Source: Byssochlamys sp. IMV 00236 (Eukaryota; Ascomycota; Eurotiomycetes; Eurotiales; Thermoascaceae). Taken from it: 64,000 nt of DNA. A program made the translations under genes and the position numbers. Every line of letters starts with the position of its first letter. Within the stretch, counting starts at the first letter, position 1. The DNA lies in assembly GCA_001931875.2 (NCBI GenBank), contig MSJH02000817.1, positions 124,001 through 188,000 on the forward strand, in the 5' to 3' direction. This document shows, piece by piece, positions 11,346 through 21,072 of the stretch. The notes beneath the pieces are model-generated. The model was given only the letters and a program-made list of their open reading frames with translations. It had not been told where the DNA came from and searched no databases.

Positions 11346-14319
11346 TCAACCACCTTGTCCGCACGGGGGTGTCTGGCCAATGGCACCGAGCTGTGTGGTA
11401 GACTTGCGGCCACCACTCAAGGTGGAATTGGGGCAGTTCGAAGACGGAAGACTGCTTGCAATGAAGGCATTGTTCGCCCAAGAGGCACTCCCAAGACTGC
11501 TAGATACTTGTCGCGGGTGGAAGTTCGAGTCGTAGTATTGTCCACCTGCGGGGATCTCTTGACCCCAGGCTGCAGTCGCTGTGCGGGCTTGGAAGACAGC
11601 AGGATTCGGAGGCGTCCAGCTTGATTGGAAGGGGGAAGACCTGGGTGACGAATCGAAGAAAGCCTGGCGCTGTAATAGCAGGTTGTTCCGGAATGCGATA
11701 TCACTCGCGGTCGTTTCCTGGGATGGAATACTGAAACCATCGCCAGTAGCCATCGGCGACTGTGACGGTTGCTGGCTGAGCCCAGGAGGACTGAGTTGGC
11801 GGGCAGTCGCCGGACGGGGCTGTGGTGATCGAGCCTCACCGGGTCTGGGGGCGAATGCAGAGTTCCAGATGCTCGGTAGCGGTGGGCCTGGGGTGTAAGA
11901 TTGAGAGAGAGACAAAGATGTCGCGTTATGGGCGTTAGGCGGACCTAGCCCAGGAGGTGGCATAGTCACTCGGGGCACAGTATCTCTGTCCTCGGGAAAT
12001 GGCGATACTGAATCAACTTCGAAAGTGTGACCAGGAGGAGTTGGGGGGCTGCCACCAAGGAAGGCTGGCAATTCGTCGACCACTGGTGGGTTCTCATAGG
12101 TGTCCGATTCGACCAACCGCTCTACCCCTTCGACTATGCAGTGCATATTTGCCAGGACCGATGCCGAAGCTGACTGCGAGCCTCCAAAAACACTTCTGGT
12201 TTCCGCAACGTAGGCAGGGTCTTGCTTCGCCTTTTGGATATCCTCCCGCTCAATACTGGTGGACGACAGGGTGTGCTGATGAGTTGGTGGTGCTGCAAAG
12301 AACTGGGAGGGCAACCCCTCCTCCTGATAGATGAATGTCTTCTTGTCCTTCTCGTCGACCAAGGCCACGGGAATTCTCTGCTATGTAATTAGCTGGTGCT
12401 ATACAGTCATAACTGGGGTTCCTCTGAGACATACACCGCTAACCACGAGGTCAAGGCCGTCAATAACAAATTCTCTAATGCGATAGAGCATTTCGATGTT
12501 GGGATGGTTTCTCTCAATCCCCGGATCGGCCATGCGTGGCTTTTGCTGACAGTTTGCGTCGAGATACCTACGACTCGTGAATTCATTGTCCAATGGCTTG
12601 AAACCAAGAGTTTCCTCATCCTCCTCAAGGAGATAATCGACTTCCGGCAGGTTTATCAGGTCGAATGTCGACGCAAGAAGGGTTAACGTGTTGGCGTATA
12701 TCTTCCAGAATTCCTTTATCTGAACAAACAGCGGTGATTCCTCCTTTTCGGCCACTAGCATATCGCTATTGGAAAGTAGCCAGGCACTATAATGACGAAG
12801 GGCGGGAAGAACACGTCGGCCAACGACAGTTACTTTGTCAGAACCGGTCTTATCAGGATCTTCGGCGAATCGTTCCAGTTCAGCCAGCAAAATTTGAAGG
12901 AGAGTAAAGAAAGTCTTCACATTGATACGCTGGAAGAACAATCGAGCAAAGTGTGTTTGTTCCTCTATGAGGGTAATCAGCAATTAGACCAGGATACGTG
13001 CAACTAGGAGGATACGTGCAACTAGGATTCATACCCTTCGATCTCACTGTCGCGAAATATTCCGCGGCGATATTGACCAAACAAAACTTTTGTAGAGTGC
13101 CCTCGAGGGAGCGTTCCTTCAGATCAACAGCAAGCTGACTCAATACTTCATTTTCCAGCTCATCGTGTTCCGGAAAATCCTTTCCCTTATAGCACTGCGC
13201 ATGGAGGTACACAAACCAAGGAGTCAAGGCCTTTCCTGGAACACCCGCATCTTCTGGTGGAATCAATTCTCTCTTGGCCCAGGCGTTCATGATTTTCCTG
13301 AATTCGATCTCCAAGTTTCCCTTAGAGGTAGGATAAGGTTCCGGTGCGGACAAAGCTCTATAGAGATGGTACATAGCTCGGAGATGATTGCCATCAGCAA
13401 GGGCAATAACGGCTAACTGGTTGTGCGAGGCCCCAGAGGCCGGGTTGATGACGCCTGCTAAATCATAGTAGCCGATTGCAGGCCCCCAGTTCCGCCCTTT
13501 GGTCACAAGTTCGGTTTCACGGTAGCGAGAGAGATCCCCCAGACGGATGAGGGTTGCATGGCAGGAATGAAGAACGCGCTTGCGGAGATTGTTATCCGGC
13601 TGCACAGGGGACTGAGCCGAGAGTTCTAGTGAAAGATATTTAGACTGGTTACCAGGCCCCAACGCTGCGATGGATATATCCTTACGGTCAAAGCTGAATT
13701 TCTGCGCGATCTTCTCCAATTCCGGTACACCCCCGTAGTGCGACGCTAGACGTTGTATGTAACCTCGATAGAATCGCTGACTGGATTTGATAAAGTCGAG
13801 ATAGTGTTTCTCGAGCTTGCGCTTCTCAACTGGTTTCTTCTTGCCGTTCTCTTCGCGGAACTGGGCATACATCAGAAAGACGCACTCATCGACGTACTTC
13901 GACAGATCGCGTTGAACTCACACGAGCAAGCAGCTTGCGAAACCGGTTATTGATCTTAACATGCGCATCCCACAGATGACCCTCTACGTTGGCGGAACGG
14001 GCGGCCTCAAAGTCTCGAAAAATCGCATTCTGGCAAGAAGCTCGGAATCTGCGTCGGTCAGACCACATACGACCCAGAGCGGAATTGCGGGGAGATAATA
14101 GACCACTGACTCGGAGAGAAAATGTGTGATCTCAGCAAAGGTAGGCTCTTTCTCTGCCAGAGCTTTCAGAAGCTCCTTTTCCGAGTGGAGCGCAGTCCTG
14201 GTAATGACCCGATGGGATCAGCTCGTGGATTTCATATCGTCGTCGGACCGTCGTAGCCCAACAAAAAAAGTTATTGCGGCTTATACTCACTGCCACGCAT
14301 TTTGAAACGCAGACGCCAT
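11346..14319 (-). CDS. SMG7/EST1-family protein (NMD, telomerase-associated fold)
   Basis: Six exons (14319-14291, 14197-14071, 14029-13922, 13860-13035, 12964-12435, 12380-11346) sum to 884 aa in frame. Residues from about 10 to 230 form the 14-3-3-like/TPR region (LLKALAEKEPTFAEI, LEKHYLDFIKSSQRFYRGY). The EST1 DNA/RNA-binding block follows, with the signature LGDLSRYRE, then NWGPAIGYYDLAGVINPASG and GNHLRAMYHLYRAL. The C-terminal third is Pro/Ser/Gln rich. No PIN nuclease domain is visible, which favours SMG7/Ebs1 over SMG6. Expected role: binding phosphorylated UPF1 in nonsense-mediated decay. Weak points: the 41-nt third-exon boundary intron (14030-14070) and the choice between two adjacent acceptors for the last exon (12380 or 12377). 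Confidence 0.85.
12992..13027. repeat. Perfect 2 x 18-bp tandem duplication inside an intron
   Basis: The unit GGATACGTGCAACTAGGA occurs twice back to back within the intron 12965-13034 of the SMG7-like gene. It sits between donor and acceptor without touching them and lengthens this intron to 70 nt. Confidence 0.9.
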
Positions 14320-14829
14320 GCTCAGAACCAACGCTCGTGCGCCCGCGACCCCGCAGTTGACCTCGCCGTCAGATAGCTATGGCTGGCTGGAAGTCTTCGG
14401 GCCACAGCAGCAGTGAACGATCCATCAGTAGTACCGAGTGTTAATGGCGGATCCGATACTGATTGAGGGAAGAGTGAGATCGCAGACCGGCGCGGGAAGA
14501 CGACGATCTGGCTGCGAACTGAGGGGGAACTGAGGGGTCAACCACGAAAGAGGCGACCTTCCGCTCGTTCAGATGATGAGAAAGGAGAAAGGAAGAATGG
14601 AATGGAGATGACGGGGGACAATCGAGCCAAAAGTGATGGGGGAAGTCTGGAGATTAATTACCGGCCAACTGTGGCTGGTGCCGCCCCGGGAAACTGGCTT
14701 TGTGGCTGGTGAGTGAGCAGTAATTGTAAATAGTCGAGTAGTCTAGTAGGAAGAACACAAAGCAATTCAATTTAGCGGAGATTTTATTAGAACGTCTATG
14801 CCTCTAACTCGATTCACTAATCCAGATCC
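14320..14829. other. Intergenic, upstream of the SMG7-like gene
   Basis: About 510 bp between two minus-strand genes. Holds the promoter of the SMG7-like gene and the 3' end of the O-methyltransferase gene. A purine-rich segment lies around 14570-14650. No further gene seen. Confidence 0.4.
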
Positions 14830-16244
14830 CTATTTCAGAGCCAGGACAACAATCGACATGTAGCTAGACGAGACATAGGTGTGAATCTCTTCAATGCGCA
14901 AGCCGGCACTATCGGCCACTGACTTCCACTGACGACCAGTTCGTTCTTTGCCACCGAGATTGATCATCATGGTGATATCTGCCATGGTTGCCTGCCAGTG
15001 GGCACCCGTGTCCGGCAAGACCACTTCATCGACCAGAATGCGAGAATCGGCAGACATGGCGTCGACTATGTTCTGGAGAATCTTTACGCATTCTTTGTCG
15101 GGCCAATCGTGTAGCACACGTCGCAGGTAGTAGAATTTGGCACCTACCGGTGTGTCGAAGATCAGTTTTATTTTCTTCCAGGGTCGAGCAAAGAACAGAC
15201 GGGAACACTAACCAGCAACAGGCTGCTTCTCGAAGAAGTTATGAGCCTCAGCCTTGACTCCCTCCATAGGAGAGAGTTTATTGATTGCTGCAGGTAGATC
15301 CTGAAGGACGAGACGTCCAAGGAGATTAGGGTATCTCTTTCCCAGCTGACTGCATTGATGCCCATGACCACCTCCGACATCCACGAAAAAGGGCTTCTCC
15401 GAAGGCTGAGGAGATGTTGGAGACACCTTCTTTGCCTCGGATTCAAAGAGGTCAAATCCAACGGTCCAGTCAGCACTCTCAAAAGCGGCCATAACTTTCT
15501 GCATGGATTCAAACTGTTTCGGGTTCTGAACGAACCAGTCAAAGCAACTCAGCGTCGTATTATGGGCCTTCTGAAACGGAGTGTTGGTGATGCTCTCAAT
15601 GTCTTGGTATCCGTTTTCTGCAAAGAAGTCTGGCATTGCCAGCACAGAGGGCGCATGGGCATCAAACCTAGAGTGTGAGTTAGTCAACTGCGCAGGGCAG
15701 ATCAATGAAGTATGCTTGAAGCAGAGCTACTTACATATGGTATACCATGGCCTCTCCTTTAGGATCAGCAAGAGCCTTCGTCGTAGTGTTTGCTTGGTAT
15801 TCATCGACTCCGACTTCTTTGATAACGTTGATCGAAGCCAGATAGCGGAGCAGCCTCTCTGTTCAAAAACAATAACATTTAGCCACATTACACTCTCGAA
15901 GAGAATATAGAACCAATAGCTCACCTAGAAGCTGAGAGGATGCGCCGGTCATATCTGCGAGCCGAGCAACAGTCAAAGAGCCGTTATGAGACGCGAGATG
16001 GTGGAAGAGCTTGAGATCTGCTGCAAGACGATTCGTTCCAAGCATGAGATTCTAGCGTGGATTAATATCAGGAGAGACATTTTTTGAAGTCGAATAAACC
16101 AACAGCGTTTGCAAATTCAATCAAAATATCCTTCGGGCTCTGGATCTCCGTCTGAATATCTCGTAGAGCCTTCTGGATCTGAAGCAGGCCAACTTCGTCG
16201 GCATCCTTGGCCATAGTGCGGATTTGGGAGACGATTGAGTCCAT
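14830..16244 (-). CDS. SAM-dependent O-methyltransferase (plant COMT type)
   Basis: Five exons (16244-16104, 16051-15925, 15858-15735, 15667-15213, 15143-14830) give 386 aa, the usual size. The N-terminal helical region includes a winged-helix dimerisation part (LTVARLADMTGASSQLLGE). The SAM-binding motif is VDVGGGHGHQ at about 226-235. RRVLHDWPD carries the expected catalytic His near residue 294, with the family follow-up motif GGKERTGRQW near the C-terminus. The family methylates hydroxyl groups of aromatic metabolites; in fungi it includes polyketide-tailoring enzymes such as sterigmatocystin 8-O-methyltransferase. The substrate is unknown. The first intron uses a GTTGGT donor. The gene is divergent from a Zn2Cys6 regulator with a 335-bp shared promoter, suggesting co-regulation. 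No core biosynthetic enzyme is in the window. Confidence 0.93.
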
Positions 16245-16346
16245 TTTGAAATGAGAATTTAGACAGGATGATTGCTAAGAGCGAAAAAGTGCTTCCTGTT
16301 ATTGCTGGTGAAGAATATCATTTGATTCAGCTTGAATGGCTTGTTT

Positions 16347-16353
16347 CTTTATA
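16347..16353 (-). promoter_or_regulatory. TATA box of the O-methyltransferase gene
   Basis: TATAAAG on the minus strand, about 104 bp upstream of the start codon at 16244. A perfect CGG palindrome lies about 23 bp further upstream, a plausible activator-site-plus-TATA arrangement. Seen in sequence; function inferred. Confidence 0.5.
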
Positions 16354-16375
16354 GTTGCTGCCAGCCAGAGATACT

Positions 16376-16392
16376 CCGCGGAAATTCCGCGG
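16376..16392. promoter_or_regulatory. 17-bp inverted repeat with CGG-N5-CCG core (likely Zn2Cys6 site)
   Basis: CCGCGGAA-A-TTCCGCGG, two perfect 8-bp arms around one base. It contains CGG-N5-CCG (16379-16389), the everted/inverted CGG arrangement bound by dimeric Zn2Cys6 factors. It sits between the O-methyltransferase and the Zn2Cys6 gene, so the adjacent regulator is the natural candidate ligand. Confidence 0.6.
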
Positions 16393-16579
16393 ACCAAAAC
16401 GCCCTGTCATTGGTCGACATCGGCTTACTCCCATTTCACCATCTGTTGAAGAATCCAAGTAGAGCAACTAACTTAGGAGTTCTCCTTTTTGGTCGACTGA
16501 CAGAAAGCCATCACCGTTCTATTCCCAATCGTGATGTAACAACTTGGAGTCTTACGCAACACAGCCCCTGGTAATCAGC

Positions 16580-18794
16580 ATGGGTCGCGTCGAAAAGAAT
16601 CGCACACGATCCTCTCGCTCGCGTCCTGTTTCGTGCCAGTCTTGCCGATCGCGCAAGTTAAGGTGCAGCCGACAGTTTCCTTGTGCTAATTGCACCAGTC
16701 GCGGGATTTCTTGCCAAATAGAAGGGCCTTCAACTCTATCCGTCAGCAGTATAGACGAAGCTGCCGACCCCCCTTCCGAACCATTCCAGGAGAATGTATT
16801 GGCTCGTTTGCGCAGGCTCGAGAGTATTGTGATAGGACAGGGTGGACATCCCCGTACTCCCCCGCCTCAGACAGGTTCGCGGCCAGGACCTCCCCGACCT
16901 CGAGGCAAAGGCGACTTGACTGCATCATTGACAGGAAGGTCTTCTGTCGTTGATGTGGACTGGCTTGAATCCCAGATATCACATCCAGGCTCCGCCGTAG
17001 GGCTATGCGTTGCGGAGTATGGTAAGAAATAGAACCCATAATTGTCAACAAATTCACTGAGCTGTACATGCTAGAGTTCAAAACATGCGCCATCAGAGAA
17101 GCCACATCCTCACAATCCATGAGGAACACCAGCCCTTTGGAGAAAAACTCAACAAGATATATCTGGCTTCCACTCTATGAGGAGTCGAAGCAGATAGTTG
17201 AAAAGTATCTTACTGAGATCACTTATCACCATCATGTTGTCCACATTCCCTCCGTCCGCGCGCTTGTGGATGATCTATATCGGGAACTGAGCATGAAGAA
17301 ACCCATAAAATTGGGACAAATGTCCTTGCTCCTGGCGATGCTAGCTAGCACTGCATTCTTCTGGACAGAGCGGGATATGGACAAGTCAGTATTCTCCTCT
17401 CTCGCAGAGGCGGACGTACAATCCAAGACTTGGATGAATATTACCCTTGAAATCCTGGAATACTCCCGCTTTACGAATTCGGAGTCTCTTGAGGATATCC
17501 AAGCACTGATAATTATTAGCTTCTTGGTCTGTAACATTGTGGGAATCACGTCGCAGGCTCGATATCTTTTCGGTACAGCCACTTCAATGGCATGGCAGCT
17601 GTCTCTGCACCGAATAGATCATCCAAATAATGCAGAGCTCGATCTTCCCCCGTCAGATTCGGTGCGCGCAGAAATATCCAGAAGAGTATGGTGGTATCTA
17701 GTCTCAACAGACTGGTATGTTCCCATTGAAGCCTATAATGCCGTTCCTTCTTTACTTAGGGAGTTCAAAGGCAAATATCCCAAGTCGCAGGTCTACAGAA
17801 GGGCACCTACATGATCAACCCTCGCCAAATGGCTACCGCCAAGCCTGCCAATGCAAACGATGAAGACCTGTTCGATGGCATGACCGATGTCAGTAGACCA
17901 CTTGACCAACCAACATCTATGTCATACTGCCTCCACCGGATCCGACTAGGGGAGATCTGTCGAGAAATCAGTGACAGTATCCCCTTTCTAGAAATTGGGC
18001 CTGGGGATCCAGATTATCGACAAATAAAAAAGATCGATAAAAGAATCTGCGAATGCGCCCAGGCGATGCCGCCGTTCTTCTCCCTGGATTATAAACCGTA
18101 CCAACTTCCGGATACCGACCCGCGCAAATCTCCCGGGATAGTCATTCAACGATACATTGCCAACTCCCTACTCTATACGCAACGTGTCAGGTTACACTTA
18201 CCATACTTGTCTCGGGCATCCTCAGAGCCCATGTATCGTTACTCCAGAGACGCATGTCTCGAGGCAGCACGCATGGTTATCCGCACAGAAGAACAACTTT
18301 CCTCAGAGAAGTTTCCTTTCGTTCTAGTACGACTTAAATTCTCCGCCGTCATCCACTGTGTGTGCATGGCCATCATTGTTCTCTTGATGGATCTGTGTCT
18401 GAATAAGACCCTTTGGACAGAGGACGACAGAGAGCGCCGATCGGAGATCTTTAATGCATTTGGCATTCTAGAAGAAGCCAAGGACCAGTCACCATTTGCA
18501 GGAAGACTCCTCGAGTCTTTTTACTCGGTTCTTCGACGAAACAAGGCAAACACCGACAGAAGCTCAGAAACGCAATCCAGCAATGTTAATCGACAGTCTC
18601 ACACAGAACCAGATCAAAACTCCACGTTGCCGACTGCTTCAACTGAGACTGACATGGAGAGCACGTCCATGGAGCCGAACGTGCCCTTTTTCGATGATTT
18701 CTGGCAAACATTCGACACGAGCGTGGATCCGTCTAATCTTTTTGATTGGGATACTCTATTGTCGGAGCTGGATAATCCGTCCTTGTCGATTTAA
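16580..18794 (+). CDS. Zn2Cys6 transcription factor with fungal-specific domain
   Basis: Three exons (16580-17021, 17075-17714, 17771-18794) give 701 aa. The ATG at 16580 precedes the binuclear cluster: Cys19, Cys22, Cys29, Cys35, Cys38 and Cys45 in the spacing C-x2-C-x6-C-x5-C-x2-C-x6-C, with basic residues before and within it. A central fungal transcription factor domain (PF04082 type) spans roughly 160-400 and shows the typical SRRVWWYLVSTDW and, across the second intron, GLQKGTYMINPRQM. The C-terminus has an acidic/aromatic stretch (PFFDDFWQTFDTSVD) that could serve as an activation domain. Nuclear. It is divergent from the O-methyltransferase and probably its regulator; the target set is inference. 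The second intron acceptor (AAAG at 17770) was chosen because it alone keeps phase and restores the conserved GLQKGTY motif. Confidence 0.92.
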
Positions 18795-19100
18795 TCAGCT
18801 ACTAGAGGCTGACGTTATTATTTTCGGCGCGCATTGTTGCTGAGGTAGGTCGAGAACCTCTCATAGCCTCGCTGTTCCATTCCATCATATCATCCTGTGA
18901 CTGGGCCACTCAAGGAAATAAAAGGGCAGAATAATAACATTATCCTCATCATGTTAGAAAAAAGTGTAAGACCAGCCTGTATGTATCTATGAGGTCATCT
19001 CGTCATTATGATATACCCAATCTCAACGCAATGCAAGAAGAATTATACAAAAAACACCAAGTCTTTTCCCCAAGTCAACTTCTCAACTCCATTCAAAATC
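18795..19100. other. Intergenic between convergent genes
   Basis: About 300 bp between the stop of the Zn2Cys6 gene (+) and the stop of the ZNF511-like gene (-). AT-rich with likely 3' UTR sequence. Nothing else seen. Confidence 0.4.
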
Positions 19101-20138
19101 TCATCGATTCCCCTTCCCCCTATTCCTCATAACACTAACAGGAACAAACCTCAAAGCAGCCATAGATTCTTCCAAATCCATCATTTCCATTTCTGTCGTC
19201 GATGACGACGACAGCGTAGACTGAGCTTGAACCTGATCCTGAGCCGAAGAAGAACCAGACGTATTATTATTATTAGTCAACGATGCCTGAGCCGAAGAAG
19301 AACCAGACGTATTATTATTATAAGTCAACGATGCCTTTCGACGTCTCAGCCGACCTTCCTGCGGAGAGGTAGGAGGAGCTGCTGATATCCTTCGTCGATG
19401 GGTATTTGTTGTAGATGATCGTAGCATAGAGTTCTGCTTATCGATTCCATCGTTGATGATGTAGAAATTGTATGTCTGGTAACGTATGTTAGGATTAGTA
19501 GCGTCGTGATTTTAGTGTTAATTTGGGGTTGGGGGTTTGGTTTTGGTTTTGGTTCTGACTTACTCGTGGAAACATATGTTTGTCAATCAAGTGCATCCTC
19601 CTCTTTTGCGGGGTAGAGCATTTTCGATCGCAGCCTTCGACGAAGCAGCCGTACTGGGGTTTTCAATATTAGTGACGTAAATATATTTAATTATTACTTA
19701 CGTAGAAAAATATAATTGGGGAAATATATTTATAATATAAAAAAAAGAAATATTAAAAAAACATACCGTCTTCTCACCCCTCTCCCTCCTCGCAGCAATC
19801 AACGCATCATGATTCTCCTCAATATGTAAATTGAGAAATAACTCCGTGGGGAAATTCTTGCCGCATTCCGAACACCGGTTCACATGCACCTGGACATAAT
19901 GGACTTCGTACTCATCGTACGATGCGAAGGAGAGGGTTTCTCTGTGCGGAGGGAGTGAGCACCGCATCACGTCGGTGGTGGAGGAGGAGGAGGGATGACG
20001 AGTCTCGGGATCATTGTCGAGCTGGGGAAGCTTGGAGGGCGGTGGAGTCGAAGGGGCTCGTGAGGAGGGCGATAGTGCCGAGTACGATTGGTCTGAGAGT
20101 GATGAGGAGATGGATTCTCGTCGTGAGCGCTTGGACAT
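19101..20138 (-). CDS. ZNF511-like C2H2 zinc finger protein
   Basis: Three exons (20138-19767, 19653-19564, 19475-19101) give 278 aa, all junctions phase 0. The N-terminus is Ser/Pro rich. A first C2H2 finger (HVNRCSECGKNFPTELF ... HIEENHD) ends exon 1. Exon 2 encodes a second (YGCFVEGCDRKCSTPQKRR ... HLIDKHMF). Exon 3 opens with TYNFYIINDGID. The two-finger layout and the CSECGKNFP and EGC blocks resemble human ZNF511 and its fungal relatives, whose function is poorly known. The C-terminal tail is low complexity and contains a recent 16-residue tandem duplication. The start codon is the first in-frame ATG and is followed by a basic SKRSRRES stretch. Confidence 0.85.
19239..19334 (-). repeat. 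2 x 48-bp in-frame tandem duplication (coding)
   Basis: Two 48-bp copies encode ASLTYNNNTSGSSSAQ and ASLTNNNNTSGSSSAQ in the ZNF511-like protein. Each carries an ATT/ATA microsatellite core (poly-Asn codons on the minus strand). The near identity indicates a recent event, and the frame is kept. Confidence 0.9.
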
Positions 20139-21072
20139 GGTGGGATTATTATTGTGTTGGACGAGTAGGAAGTACAGTACTTAGTACTACTAGTTAGTTG
20201 AGAACTTACTTAAGTCTCGTTCGCTGCGTGTGTCTCTGTTATGCTCTGGAAATGTGGAGCCGTACTTACTTTTTGTTCTGCTTCAGCCTTCCGAGGGCCG
20301 ATTTTAGAGTTTCGATTGCACTAAGTAAACGGCATTATTTATGCGGAAAATGATTTGTTTGGAAGATCTGAATACTTCCTTTCCGTGCGCAAGTACCATC
20401 GCATATAAGGAAGTCGAGCCCGCCATCCTGTAAAACAATCAGTATCACACGAGGCGCGATACAACAGCATACTATTACTATATCGTAACTACATAGGTAG
20501 TGTCTCTACCCCAGACATAGAGCGAGAGCGTGACAGATCAGCCAACAGTAACTGGTTGTTTTATATTGGTGTGCTATCCAAAAGAAAGAAAAAGAGAAGA
20601 CTGCAACATTTCGTGGAGGATGGGATCCGAGCGCCAGCTTAAGATAGAATCCAAGAAGCCACTAGGCATGATGTGACCACTTCGCCTCGCTGAGGTGAAG
20701 GAAGGGTATAATTAAGAACAAGTACATTTTTAGCACGGAGGTGGAAGGATTATTGCCCACGAACTCTCATGCCGTTTTTGGGCCATTCTGCCCGATGATG
20801 ATGGCGTGTTGGCCATAAGAGAAGTTAGGACAAAATGTCCTAAGATAAGATAACTAGTATATAGCCATCAAATCTACCTAGGTAGATGTAGATCTCAGTG
20901 TCTCGCGACTTGTCGTGGCTCACAAGACCTACCGTGCTTGCGGAAAGGGAAGGCACAATGGCCAGCAGTGAGCTTCCACCATAATAGCTGCTGTGCTAGC
21001 TCATCGACATTTCCAATCAGGTATACTGTACCAGCCAACATACCCAGTTCGTGGTCTCGTCTGCGATGAGAT
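20139..21072. other. Intergenic, upstream of the ZNF511-like gene
   Basis: About 930 bp between two minus-strand genes. Contains a perfect 14-bp palindrome TCTACCTAGGTAGA at 20873-20886. No coding signal seen. Confidence 0.45.
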
